This document shows positions 1-11,463 of a DNA stretch of 64,000 nucleotides, piece after piece. Under the pieces are notes generated by a model. That model was given only the letters and a program-made list of their open reading frames with translations. It searched no databases and was not told where the DNA came from. Position 1 is the stretch's first letter. The number at the start of each line of letters is the position of its first letter. The position numbers and the translations under genes were made by a program. The stretch comes from Neofusicoccum parvum (taxonomy: Eukaryota > Ascomycota > Dothideomycetes > Botryosphaeriales > Botryosphaeriaceae), in contig CP087207.1 in the NCBI GenBank assembly GCA_020912385.1, positions 2,728,001 through 2,792,000 of the forward strand, read 5' to 3'.

Positions 1-2556
1 GCGGCAACCAATCCAGCCCGCTCCAGTGGTGCTGGCGAGGCCCCCAGAGACGGCACTGCCGTGAATGGCAACCGCCAACGTTCGCCCAACCTCCCGAGAC
101 CATCCATCCAATCACCTCGTCAGACGAAGGCCGCCTTTCATCCACACGAGCCTCTGCATCGTCCGGATCATATCCCTTCCAAACCCTCTAATCCGTTGGC
201 TCCGACGTTCGAGCCTGATGCCATCGAGGCCGCAGAAGCTGCGGCAAGATCCCTGCAACATTTCGCGACCAGAGCAGAAGAACCTTCCAAACCCCATGCA
301 GCATCAAACACGGCAAGCACAGATGGCAACGAGGAAGAAGCCGTGATTTACTCGCAGATGCGAATGCTCCAGGATCCCACTGGAAGATTGCTTTACGTGG
401 GAGATGCTGCATCGTTATCTTTCCTCCAGCTGCTCCGAATGATGGTGGAGAACGTGGCCGGGCAGTCGGCATTCACGACAGATCCACGACGGCACAAGAT
501 CACGGAGATCCCGTTCTCTCTACCCCCGACAATGAGGCACACCCACTTGCTACCCGACACGAGGACTGCTTACATCTTGGTGGAATCTTTCTTCGTAAAT
601 ACCCACGGCTTTCTTCAGATATTCGAAAGGCAGGCCTTCAACGCCGCGCTAGAGCGCTGTTATTCGGATCCGCTGACCACTGAGCCTCCGTGGTTATGTC
701 TTCTAAATCTCGTGTTCGCGATCGGTCTTATGCTAGCAACCCCTCGCCCAGGAACCCCGGACGCGTCCATGATTGAGAAGCTCCATAGAGATCATCCAGA
801 TAGGGCCGAGGTCTTCTATATGAACGCGAAGAGTCTGAATGATCCTTTGCACGGATTTGAGGATGCAGACTTCTGGTCCGTCCAGGCCTTGCTCTTGATG
901 TCCTACTACATGCTGGTGAAGTCCAAAAGAAACACAGCTTTCGCCCTTCTGGGTATGTAGACACACCTCGAGCTGACTCTCACGAGTTGCTTTTGAATGA
1001 GCTGACATTGTAAAGGTATGGCTGTTCGATCTGCGTACGCACTAGGACTTCATCGCGAAGAAACCATGGTCATCTTCGGTCAAGACGAGCAGGCAGCGAG
1101 AAGGAACTTGTGGCGATCACTTTTTGTCATGGATCGGTTCCTATCTTTTTCCCTTGGCCGACCTGTTGCAATATCAGAAGATGATTGTAGCGGGGATACC
1201 CTACGACCCGCTCAACCCGAGGAACACGATGCATTTGGCTTCGACTCGGCTTTCCAAACGTCAATCAATCCAGGAAAGACAAACGCTAGCTCACTTGAAG
1301 CTGCTGTGCGCAGCTGTTCTGTGATCGGAAGAATCCTCAAGGAGGTTTATCAACAACGGAAGATCAGCACACGGTTGGCACAAGAGATTGCTGACGTCTG
1401 CAAGCTGTGGCCAAAAGCTCTAGCACCCCAACTTCACTGGCGACAAGCGCCGTCCGCATGTGCCAGCCAAGGAATCGCCATTCTGCATGTCAACCTGTTC
1501 TACTGCCACTCCATTATTTTGCTCACTCGGCCATTCTTTCTCTATATCCTGAATGCTGAGACGCAAAAGGAGATGGGCCATCATTCTAACTTGCCCCCAC
1601 GCAACAAGTATCCGCGTATGGAAAAATTCAGCGAGGCATGCGTGATTGCTTCGTCACACAGCATTGTCCTGATTCAAGCCGCATTTGAAGCCGGATATCT
1701 CCCACGACGCAATCCTGCGGTTATGTACTTCCTCTTCGCTTCAACGCTGGTCCTATTGGCCAACGAATTCGCTGGCCTATACATCAGCCGAGAAGCAGAC
1801 CATTGCGTTACCAATGGCATCAACATCATGACATACTGCGCAGAATGCGATCAACAAGCTTCAAGACTTTTTCACATCCTCGAGACGTTCAAGGAAGTAG
1901 TGCACCAGCAGCGCGAGCGACGACGTCGGCTGCAGCAACCCCAGGTCAACCTTATGGGTTCGATGAACCCGCCAACACCCTCCCAGCAATTCTCGGCTTC
2001 CGCGTCACGACCATCTGTCCCAGAAACTCAACAATTCCGCGACCAGCACGCCTTCCAGCATGACTTCTCTGGCGCAATCGGCCCCAGTGCTGCCCAGGCC
2101 AAGACCCCTGACCTTATACATCCGGTACCGGGCCAATCCCAACACCCATCCCTCCCTTCAAACGCTCTCCTCAGCCCCACAGCCACAACACCGATGGGTG
2201 CTCCGACACCCCACCACACGCATCAATCACTACCAGGTGGTCCTCCCTCCGGCGCAGCAACTCCACGCGGCCCGACCATGGCGTCCTCCCCCGCCGGCAG
2301 CATCGGTGCGCCGCCGACGCTATCGCGCAACCTATCGCTCTCAAACCTCTTGGACCTCAACGCGCTCGATAGCATGGGCGGCATCCCCTCTATCCGGAGC
2401 GAAGACGGGTCGAGCGGCGCGGAGGAGCACATCGATTTCGACGCGCTGTGGGCTTGGCCGAGCAATACACCGGCGGTGGGAAGTCCAAGGGTGCAGGGGG
2501 AGGTGCAGGGGATTAGTGATTCGGCAGTGCCGTTGTTCGGGGTGTATGACCAGTAA
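1..2556 (+). CDS. Fungal-specific transcription factor, C-terminal part (5' end outside window)
   Basis: The frame is open from base 1, so the start and any DNA-binding domain lie upstream. Exons are 1-952 and 1016-2556 with a 63-bp intron (GTATGT...AAAG) whose removal joins ALLG to MAVRSAYALG; about 830 residues are visible. The middle (roughly residues 170-480) has the feel of the fungal_trans regulatory domain of Zn2Cys6 activators, including AVRSAYALGLHRE, RRNLWRSLFVMDRFLS and the following GRP. The last 200 residues are rich in Pro, Ser, Gln and Thr, ending in an acidic IDFDALWAW segment that could be an activation region. No zinc cluster is visible, so the class is inferred from the regulatory domain only. 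The target pathway is unknown. Confidence 0.8.
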
Positions 2557-3709
2557 GGACGTTAGGTTAGGGTGGCTTGGGTGTGTGGTTGATGATCGTA
2601 TGGTATTTGTCACTGATTCGGGAGTTTTGAAGCGTGGGCGTTGGCTAGGACGTAAAAATGTGAACGTTATACGTGGCATACTGGACGGGGATTTGATACG
2701 CTGACATGTATAAAAAAAATGGATATGAAGGTATTTGGTACATTTTTTTTTAATGACACGAGCATGAGCGGCGGGATTTTCTATCTAACCTATGTGAGCG
2801 AGGGCTACATAGCATAGATGACATTGTGAGTGGTAGACAAGATTCGAGTGCCAGAGAATATGTCAGCGTTCAAGGTATCACTTCAAGCCTATCCCTTTCA
2901 ACTTGCGTGCAAGAACTTTATTTACACGTGAAGAAATCCGTACTCCACACGCTGAAACCTGGCATTACTTGGTGTTGAGCCGGCCCTGCGGGCGGCAGTG
3001 GTGACGGAAGGTGCAATCTGAACGAGAGAGCGAGACATTTCTCCACGGGCAAGATCGACGGATCCGACCGCAACAGGGGTGGAAGCTGTAAGTTAGTGAT
3101 TCGCCTAAGATATCTGCGGTGAAGCTATGCGGGCCTCAGGAACTGCGAAGCAATTAACCTATTTTATGGATGCTGCTTCTGACGGTTCAGCGGGCATTGC
3201 GAGTGTATATCAGCACAGGAGTTTGGATTGCGACAAGTCCCCAAAACGGAATTGCTCTTTGCCATACCAGGAAGAAGAGTACAGACCGGTGAAAGCTGAC
3301 GGGAGGCATATCCGAGGTATTCTCAGTGCATGTTGCGATCGGGGGGTAGTGACATTGAGTTGAGCGTGTAGCTCAGTCTCCTGGACGATGTTCATCCCTT
3401 ACGGAAGCCGTATTCCGCCTGCTGCTCTTTCCGCATCAGGCTCCTAGCATCTCCGGAAGGCGTATACAATGGGGTAACTTCGAACCAGAGCCATTCACAC
3501 GAATCCTCCCAGCAGAACCCCCCGCTACCAATGCACCAACTTCCAATAACGTTTCAACAGTTTACAGTATCGTTAAAGCGACTCACAGTAGCGTTACACA
3601 CCACCTCTACCATCCGACGACAGCTGCCACTCCGACAAGACACTGAAAGTATGCGAGACGCACAGCCTCACAAACGCCAATCGCTAACCTTCGGTAGGGC
3701 GATCGCACA
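2557..3709. other. Intergenic, no supported gene
   Basis: About 1.15 kb between the regulator and the next gene. A 78-codon ORF (3127-3363, +) is present but has no recognisable motif or convincing codon use. A/T runs follow the upstream stop (about 2710-2752), fitting a 3' end. Confidence 0.5.
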
Positions 3710-4399
3710 ATGTCTTATTACATTGACGACAGTCCGATCTACACGCAAGTCAAGCTTTGGACCGACGCCGACAGATGCGATTCCAAATTACTCCCGGATT
3801 CGAAAACAAAGATCCAGGAGTACATGAAAGATTGGCTTGATCGTCGCGAATTCATCCACTGTCATTGGAAAACCCACCTCGAACACGTGTTTAAGATGAA
3901 ACAGGGGATATTATACAGGGCCAGGAACAGTGCAGAAATCTTCGTTTCTAAGGAGCAAGAGCGGTGTTGCTTGGAGGATTGCAGCTCGGCCTCCAGCCGC
4001 TTTAAAGTAAGTGCTCACCTCGCATGGGCGCTTCCAAGTGATCAGGTAGCTTAAATCGGCTAAATGTAGTATCTCGAGAAGGGACTTGCTTTCCTGAACG
4101 ATGAAGCCGACCTACTTTGCGAGTCTCTGAAGGTCAATCACGGTGTTCTTTGGGAGGATCTTCGCAACGTCGATATCGGATCACCCCGGATCGCTGATGT
4201 GGCAGCCGCCCTGAAGGCGCTTGGACAGGATGATATTGGCATAGAGACCCTGCGCATCTTTCGCGATCTCCCATTTCCTCGGGAGGATCAATGGGCGCTT
4301 CAAGAGTCTGAGGCGGACGAAATAGCCAGCTTGAGAGCTGAGCGCGATTGGCCTGCCATTCCTAGATACTACGGGAAGAAGGGAGAAGGGACTGAATGA
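3710..4399 (+). CDS. Hypothetical protein, 208 aa
   Basis: Not recognised. Exons 3710-4006 and 4070-4399 are separated by a 63-bp phase-0 intron (GTAAGT...TGTAG); both halves are open and joined in frame, the main reason to call it real. The product is charged, with Trp/Tyr/Cys-containing helices in the first half (KIQEYMKDWLDRREF, then CCLEDCSS) and an acidic second half (EKGLAFLNDEADLLCESL), ending RYYGKKGEGTE. No signal peptide or membrane segment is seen. It is probably a lineage-restricted soluble protein. Confidence 0.6.
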
Positions 4400-5144
4400 G
4401 ATAACACTAGCAAACGGAAATGCGGTAGATTCTACAAGCATTCGAGATGAGTGGATTGCCTTGCTGAACCGCGGTGATGCCCGGTGCGCCTTCTGTTTGT
4501 TGCCCGTTCTCACTTGACTGGCGTCTTTTCTGCCCATACTCCAGTATGACCGGTTCGCCTGGGAAGAACGCAGCCGATAGAAAGGCGGAAAGTTTCAGGA
4601 CGGATATGGACAGGCTCGGCATCCAGCTTACTGATCGCCCCTGCTCTATGAAGACTCCAATCCTCCATCCGTGAGGTGCTTTGACATCCGCGCTGGTGTG
4701 GGCGTGGCGGAGAACTGGCTCCCAGCGGTAGCGGGTCGGGAAGTCACAAGGAAGAAACGATGGTTTGATGGCTAAAGCTTGAAGCGGCTGGTGGACGTCC
4801 GGATCCAATTGATCATCCCATCGCCTTCTGGATCGGTCGTGAGGGCGTGGTCGGCGATTGGCCGGCGTGTCGACCAGGCCGGAGCCAGTTGTTTGTGTAT
4901 GGACTTCCCGAAGGAGGCTATTCGTCGCGCGATCGGCCAGCGTCGTGCCAGAATGAGCTGAGACAGTGTGGGACAGGCCAAGTCAGCGCTCCCCGTGTCT
5001 TCTCTTTCCGCGGTCCCCCGCAACCTCCGACGCACACACAACACCAACAACACCGCTACACCGCCCGGGGGAGCTTTGACAACAACAACGTCAACACGCC
5101 ACCACCCAGCAACTCCATCAGCCCCCCAACCCGCCATCGCCACA
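4400..5144. other. Intergenic, no supported gene
   Basis: About 745 bp. Short overlapping ORFs occur on both strands without motifs. The last 150 bp before 5145 are pyrimidine/CA-rich, as expected of a fungal promoter or 5' UTR. Confidence 0.5.
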
Positions 5145-6135
5145 ATGGTTTCCACGCGCAACCACCCGTCCGCCTTCCCGCCGCCCGAGCTGGCCTCGCC
5201 GGTCAAATCGCCCTCCAAACGCGCCTCGTCGCGCGCCGCGTCGACCGCCTCGCCCGCGCCCGGCGCCAAGCCCAGCAACGCACCCGCTCCCACCTCCGAC
5301 CCGTACGCCAACAGCAGCAACAGCCTCGCCACGACCAAGCCCTCGTCCACCAGCACCAGCACCAGCACCAGCTCCGCCGCCGCCGCCTGGTCGCACACGC
5401 CGTCCAACCTCACGCTCGCGTGGCTGGCCCTGTCGCTGCCGCTCGTCATCTGGGACACGGGCTACATGCTGCTGCGGCCGGCCAGCATGCCGGGCGGGGC
5501 GCTGCACTGGCCGCTGTGGCAGCCGTACGCGCTGTACGGCACCGTCGACCACGTGTACGGCTTCCCGGCGTGGGAGCGCGGCGACGGCTTCGGCGCCGCC
5601 CAGGGCACGCTCAACGCCGTCGAGACCGCCATGTACCTCGCCTACCTCGCCGTCGTCTACCGCTCCGGCGTCCAGCGCAACGCCGTGCAGGGCGCCGGCG
5701 CCCCGGACCGGGCCGTCGTGGGCGGCGCCGTCGCCGGCGCCAGGGTCGTCGTGGGCAGGGTCGCCGCCCAGGCCGTGCTGCTGGCGTTCGCGGCCAGCGT
5801 GATGACCCTGAGCAAGACGGTGCTGTACTGGTTGAATGAGTACTGGAGCGGGTTCGAGAATATCGGGCATAATGATCTGATGAGCTTGGTGTTTTTGTGG
5901 ATTATTCCGAAGTAAGTTTCTTCTCCTGGTGCCTCTGGAGGCTAGCTGTCGGCGGGTCATTGCTGTGCCTTTTTTTTTTGGCGTCTAGAGGAGCTTGGCT
6001 AATTGGGTCACTTACAGTGGTCTTTGGCTTATCTTCCCGACCTACATGATCTACGTCTTCGGCGGCGAGATCGTGCAGGGCCTGGAGGTCGCCAGCAGCG
6101 GTGCTGGTGCGGTGTCGAGCAAGAAGTCGCAGTAG
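5145..6135 (+). CDS. EXPERA/EBP-like multi-span membrane protein with C-terminal KKSQ
   Basis: Exons 5145-5911 and 6018-6135; the 106-bp intron is fixed by the join IIP-NGLWLIFPTYM. The product is 294 aa. ATG 5145 (CACAATGG) is preferred over upstream non-ATG starts. Residues 1-80 are a Ser/Pro/Ala-rich cytosolic tail; then come about four hydrophobic spans (LTLAWLALSLPLVIWDTGY, the tract around LNAVETAMYLAYLAVVY, VLLAFAASVMTLSKTVLYWL, LMSLVFLWIIP). The WDTGYML, HWPLW and NEYWSGFENIGHND segments resemble a conserved fungal family of emopamil-binding-like proteins. The last four residues, KKSQ, fit a KKxx ER-retrieval signal. Enzymatic activity is unknown; sterol isomerase-like activity is only a fold-level guess. 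Confidence 0.82.
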
Positions 6136-6916
6136 TGGCGGGGCGGCATGACATATATACACGAGACGCGATATGATTTGGGTTGGAAGCCCCGTAGATG
6201 TGCTCATACAGGATTTCCCTTTTTCCCTCTTGCTGTTCAGTCACGATTCGAAGAAGAGGCTCCGATGAATGATACCCTTTTCCTCGCCGAGATCGCCTGT
6301 GGCTGGTGTTTTGCGACGTTGCGTACTGCATTACGATACTTGTTTTTATGGTACTGATGGCGCGGTTTTGGCGTACCCCAAAAGGCCTGCAAGTAGTTTG
6401 TTTGTTCTTGCAACGACGTCAATCGAGGTAGCAGCATTGCTTGCCAGAATTGCATTGTTATTCGAGGCCGTCTGTGCGGCAAAAAGGGAACACAGCAGAG
6501 CAGACAATGAAAGAGCAAAACTATCCGACCTGCGCTGCGTCCGTGTCCACCACCTTGCTTATGTGTCAAGGAGGCGGACGCTCATTTAAGGACGACAACG
6601 CATGCCGGATAGAACAGACTCACTTGGATCTCCGTCTGTTTTTGTGCCCCGTTTCGAACCCCAGACCACTTGGGGCGCCTCAACCTCGTGACTTAGTGGT
6701 TACTTTACTTTCACCACTACGCCAGTCATCAGTGTCAGCGGGCTATGGGAGGATGTCTGCTTGCGGAGTATGTAAAGTGAAAGGCCCCGCCCGGGTCTGG
6801 GTCTGGGTCTACAGACTTGGATTCATCGGAGCAACTCTAGTGAAGTCGAAAAAGCCTTGCTAGGGCAACAAAGCGCACCACCAACCCAACCCTCCGAGCT
6901 CAACACGCCACAAACC
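6136..6916. other. Intergenic with Pol III-like A/B box motifs
   Basis: About 780 bp between convergent genes. No coding support. On the minus strand an A-box-like TGGCGTAGTGG (6724-6714) is followed by a B-box-like GGTTCGAAACG (6660-6650), but no tRNA cloverleaf folds. A 6-bp inverted repeat AGTGGT/ACCACT lies at 6695-6718. Confidence 0.35.
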
Positions 6917-8998
6917 TCACAACCCAAACGCCTCCGCATGCCAAAACACATCCCGCCCCCTCCCCACCCACGCCCCAACGCAGCTCCTCAGCTCCCTCAC
7001 CATCTCGGACGGGCCGCACACCAGCACCGCCACCGCCCCCGTCGACGCCGCGAACGCCTCATCCACAACGGCCGCCAGGTCGGGCCGCCCGCGGGACACG
7101 GTGCGGCTGTGCGGCTGCTTCTCGTCGTCGTTGCCGCCGTCGTCGTGCACGAGCGTCGCGCCCTCCGCCAGCTCGACGTCTTCCTCGTCGGCGAGCAGGC
7201 CGCGGCGGCCGTCGTCGTCGTCATCCTCATTGTCGGCGCCCGGACCCCGCGTCACGAAGATGTCGACGGCCGAGGAGGAGGAGGAGGAGGGCGTCGCGCC
7301 GTCCGCGGCCCGCGGGAACGCCCAGCGCGTCTCGGCCAGCCGGCGCACCGCCCAGACGAAGCGGACGCGGGTGCGCAGCGCGTCGCCGCCGCCGCTGCCG
7401 CTGCCCTCGGTGAAGCTGCGGAAGAGCGGCACGGCGAAGGTCGCGCCGACGCCGCCGGCTACGAGGAGGACGTGGTCGAAGTCGTCGAAGGGGGGAAGGG
7501 CGGCGCCGTAGGGGCCCTCAATGGTCAGGGGGATGGAGGGGTTGCCGTCGGCGGTTTGCGTGCGGAGGGCTTGCGCGACGGCGGCGAGGTGCTTGGTGTT
7601 GCCGGCGAGGGTGCGGGCGATGAGGAGGAGCTGCTTGTCCTTGGATGGGACGGAGGCGATGGTGAAGGGGTTGGTGCGGTACCGCATCGCGAAGGTGTTG
7701 GCGTAGCTGAGGGAGGGCTGAGAGCCCAGAGGTGGGCGGCTGAGGTGCACGTGTTGGCCTGGCCTGAACTCTTTGGCGTCCTTGTCGAAGGGCAGCGGGA
7801 CGGTGATTTGGACGAGGTTGGTGCCGGGGATGAGAACGATGGTGCCGGAGAACTGGCGGGTCTTGGTTTGGCGGAAGATTTGCAGGAGGACAAAGGCAGC
7901 CAGCATCTCGAAGACGTAGGTGCGGATATGTGAGACGTGGAATATAAGCACGTCGACGAGGATGATGGCTAGCAGGATGTGGGTTGTGTAGAAGACGCGG
8001 TAGTTCCAGTTGCGGATGAAGCTCAGTGCTGTCGTGCTCATCGTGGCGAACATGATGAAGCCGATGAGGCCGGTAATCACATCGACGTCGCGGAGACGCT
8101 TTGCGAGGACGCCAGACTGGATGAAGAAGTTGAGGTAGAACATGGCGTGCAAGCCAAAGAAGAAGGTGAGAATCTTGCCGAGGAGCTCATGGAGCGCAAT
8201 GACACGCTCGTAAGACAGTCTAGTGAGGATCTGAATGGGCGAATACGCCGATCTCATTGCGAGAATGTACTGAAGCGGAAGCTGTGATGCCGCAACCATA
8301 CCGAAACGCTTCGTTAGATGCAAGTAGTCTGGGAGGAGTCAGTGATGTGCTGTTGGATCTCCCAAAAAGAAAGGATGCAAGATATGAAGCTCAGGGGGTA
8401 GAGAGTTTCACGGCCAGGAATTCGGAGGGCATGAATATTCGTATCATAAGACGGTGCTTTTGGAGAAATAAGAGAGCAAAAAGGAAAAAAAGAAAAGGCA
8501 TCGCAAGACTTGTGCGATAGTATCAAAACAGCCTAGTTGTTTGCTCCGCCTATGGTTTGCATTGATACACGTTCAGGTGTCGCGCTACCGAGCCATCCGG
8601 ACGAATCAGGGGGGCGATTGGAACTCACCGTTGCCTGTCCTGTGGACGGAAAGAAACAGAAGCCAGAGTGTCCATACAAATCCCAGAATGCATTCACCCT
8701 TTGTGAACCATCCTTGGCGGAGAGGCTCGTCAGCCCACCAACGAAAGCGCGTCAGCTGCTCTTCGACGCGCCAGTACCAAGCTCTTTCCCCGAAGTTCAT
8801 GACCTTGTTAGGATGCGGAGAGCGAGGCCGCTCCATCCGAGAGCTCCGGAAGATGGCCCATCGCGCCACAAAAGCCAGCTGAGCGACAATGACGACGGCG
8901 AGGATGGACCACTGGCCGACTGTGCCATACAAGTCCAGCAAATACCGGCGGGCAGCCTTCTGCTCGTCGTCGAGCGTGACGAACTCGTATCCCAGCAT
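6917..8998 (-). CDS. Ferric reductase-like transmembrane oxidoreductase (FRE/NOX superfamily)
   Basis: Exon 1 is 8998-8629 and exon 2 is 8328-6917, joined by a 300-bp intron so that VHRTGN-DYLHLTKRFG reads through; 593 aa. The N-terminal half has a lone membrane span and then a ferric_reductase domain with two bis-heme histidine pairs spaced HX13H (about H170/H184 and H240/H254). Then follow an FAD-binding beta-barrel with TNPFTIAS and an NADPH domain with GPYG, VAGGVGATFAVPL and CGPSEM, ending HAEAFGL. It should move electrons from NADPH through FAD and two hemes across the membrane to Fe(III) or Cu(II), normally for iron uptake. Oddities: the usual HPF of the FAD motif reads NPF, and an acidic insertion (DNEDDDDDGRRG region) interrupts the NADPH lobe. 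Metal specificity is not visible. Confidence 0.92.
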
Positions 8999-9606
8999 CG
9001 TGGAGCTGCGGGGACGGGGCTGGTGGCGGGGAGAGCCAGGCAGAGGGAGGAGACAGGTTTGTCCTCACGTTTCGGCTCGGGCTACCTGTTCATTTTCAGG
9101 GCGACTGGAGAGAGTCGTGGTTCAGCTCGGGGATTTGCTGGAGGATCGGGGCCGGAAAGTAAGCGCGGTTTGACTTGGCGGTCATTGGCTCCGGAGCTGG
9201 GAAACACCGCGCACGTAAGCTGTATCGATTTCCTGTCTGGGGCTGGCTGCTGCTGAGCTCTCGGCATCTGGCCTCGATAATGTGCGACATGACTGCGCGG
9301 GCGAAGCGGCCCTGTCGTCAGGCTCGTCTTGTGCCCCTCGCGTCGCCCATGCAGCCAATGCAGCCGCAGCCACGTATTACCGGAAGCTGAGGCTCTCGCC
9401 GGTAAGTTTTCCATCTCCGGAGAGCTCGAGAATAGGGCCGAGTGCCTGGTCTCCACACCTTGCCACCCCGCCTATCTCCGAGCTATGATGCAGCCCACTC
9501 TTGACCTCAACGGCCCACGCGTCGACACTATCCTCCTCGACCACGCCCGCCCCATGGACCGACAATCCAATACCTGTTGATGCAAGTTGTCTGAAGCGTT
9601 GAGACA
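8999..9606. other. Divergent intergenic region
   Basis: About 600 bp between the ferric reductase (leftward) and nucleoside hydrolase (rightward) starts, so promoters for both. ORFs here run antisense through the reductase first exon or lack motifs. No GATA cluster typical of iron repression stood out. Confidence 0.45.
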
Positions 9607-11159
9607 ATGGCTGCCGCCGCTTCTTCCATCACGCCGCTCTGGCTCGACGTCGATCCTGGTACTGCTTTTCTTCTCGTCTCCACGACGACAAGCTAATCCG
9701 ACATCCAGGACACGATGTACGCCGCCTCTCCCGCGTCTTTTCGATCCCGTCTGACCCCGTCCCCAGGACGCCTTTGCGCTTCTCCTCGCCGCGCACAACC
9801 CCCAAGTCCACCTGCTGGGCGTGAGCACCGTCCACGGCAATGCGTCTCTCGAGCACACGACCCAAAATAGCCTGAGCATACTGGAAGCGATTGGCTGTCG
9901 CGACATCCCCGTCTACCCCGGCGCCAGTAAGCCGCTCGTGCGCGACGCTGTCCACGCTGCCAGCATCCACGGTACATGACAACCCTCTCCGCGACCGGTC
10001 GCGTCATCGAAGAAGCAGCCTGCTGAAGCATCGCAGGCGAGTCTGGACTGGATGGAACCACAATCATGCCAAAGCCGGTGCGCGCGGCTGTGCGGGATGT
10101 CGATTGTGTGGAGGCTATGTACAAGGCTCTGATCACGACGCCCCCAGGCACTGCGTGGCTTGTTGCGACAGGGACCTTGACGAATGCCGCGCGGGTGATC
10201 AAGGAGCACCCTGATTTGGCGGGGCACTTGAAGGGGTTTAGCATTATGGGTGGAGCAATTGGCAACGGCTTCACGGACGCACCGCTGGGCAAAATTGCTG
10301 GAGAAGGCGAGAGGTTCGGTAATTGGACGCCGTATGCGGAGTTTAACGTAGGCCAATTCCCTCTCATTCGCTGAAGAACAGAGAGTCACTAACAGTGGAA
10401 CAGATCTACGTGAGTCTACTCCTCAGCTTCTTCCAAGCTTGTGGACAAGTGTACTAGACGACCTTCGGACCTGTCGCACCTTGCCAACCTATCTCCGGCT
10501 TTCCTGTTCAAATAAGCTAACAAATCGCAGTGCGACCCTGAAGCAGCCCAATTCCTCCTCACCCACCCCATAATCGCCCCCAAGACCACCATCATGCCCC
10601 TGGACGTCACCCACCAAGTCCTCGGCACCAGCGCAGTCCAAACGAAGCTCCTCCACCTCCCCAGCAGCCCGTCGTCAGAAAAGCCGCTTCCGACGCCCAT
10701 CCGCGCCCTCTTCCACGAAATCATGACTTTCTTCGCGAAGACCTACGCCGAAGAGTAAGCACCGCAGCCCACCAAGCTAGCACGCCAGCCACGCCAGCAC
10801 CCGCTAACCCAGCCGGCAGATTCGCGCTCACAGAAGGCCCGCCGCTGCACGACCCGCTCGCCGTGGCGGCCACCTTCGCGCCGAACCTATTCGACGACAA
10901 CGCCGGAGAGAGATTCTCCGTCGACGTGGTCACGCAGGGCGAGCACCGGGCCGACCCGGCGCAGAACCGGGCGGACGCGGAGGCCGTCGGGCAGCTGGGC
11001 AGGACGCTGGTCACGAAGGTGGACGGGGAGGGCGTGCGCATACCGCGGAGGCTGGACGTGGCGCGGTTCTGGGACATGATCGACGAGGCGCTGGCGAAGG
11101 CGGAGGAGACGAGCCCGTTGCCGGCGTTGGAGGGGGATTGGTGGAAGACGAGGGTTTGA
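9607..11159 (+). CDS. Inosine-uridine preferring nucleoside hydrolase (ribohydrolase), 7 exons
   Basis: Exons: 9607-9658, 9709-9716, 9767-9971, 10037-10347, 10404-10409, 10531-10754, 10820-11159 (381 aa). The splices rebuild family signatures: LDVDPGHDDAFALL at residues 13-26 (the DxDPGxDD calcium/ribose loop), GVSTVHGN, ATGTLTNAA, MGGA, PYAEFN-IY-CDPEAA and the C-terminal GPPLHDPLA with its His-Asp pair. The enzyme hydrolyses N-ribosidic bonds of purine/pyrimidine nucleosides to base plus ribose in salvage. Exon 2 is only 8 nt and exon 5 only 6 nt, both inside active-site motifs; skipping them would remove HD or IY. All introns are GT-AG (50, 50, 65, 56, 121, 65 bp). Substrate preference cannot be read. 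Confidence 0.92.
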
Positions 11160-11463
11160 GGGGCTGGTGGACGTGGTTTTCTGCCATCGATGCGTCGGAG
11201 TGATGGTGTCCTCGCCACGGGCTTGAGACAATTTAATCCACCCGGAATAATGCTGTCCGTTGCAGACTGGCTGGATGACTGGTATTTTTTGGTCTAATAT
11301 CTTGCATTAAATGCTGGAACGACTATCTTCACGCGTCACGGTGAATCTCTAAACTAAGGGCGAGCATTTTGCGCTGTCACGATGCTTGGATCTTGAAAAG
11401 ACCACACCGAAAAGGGAACAATCAGGAGACAACAAAAGGAGAAAAGGCATTCTTTCATGAAAC
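11160..11463. other. Convergent 3' intergenic region
   Basis: About 300 bp between two converging stop codons, AT-richer than the flanking genes; presumably holds both 3' UTRs and polyadenylation sites. Confidence 0.45.

Noticed and set aside
3127..3363. 78-codon ORF
   Set aside because: No motif, no intron or neighbour support; length within chance.
6639..6731. tRNA gene on the minus strand
   Set aside because: A and B boxes fit, but the bases flanking the T loop are GGGG on both sides, the acceptor ends do not pair and no anticodon arm folds.
8537..9256. 239-codon plus-strand ORF
   Set aside because: Antisense to ferric reductase exon 1 and its intron; the minus-strand protein is clearly the real one.
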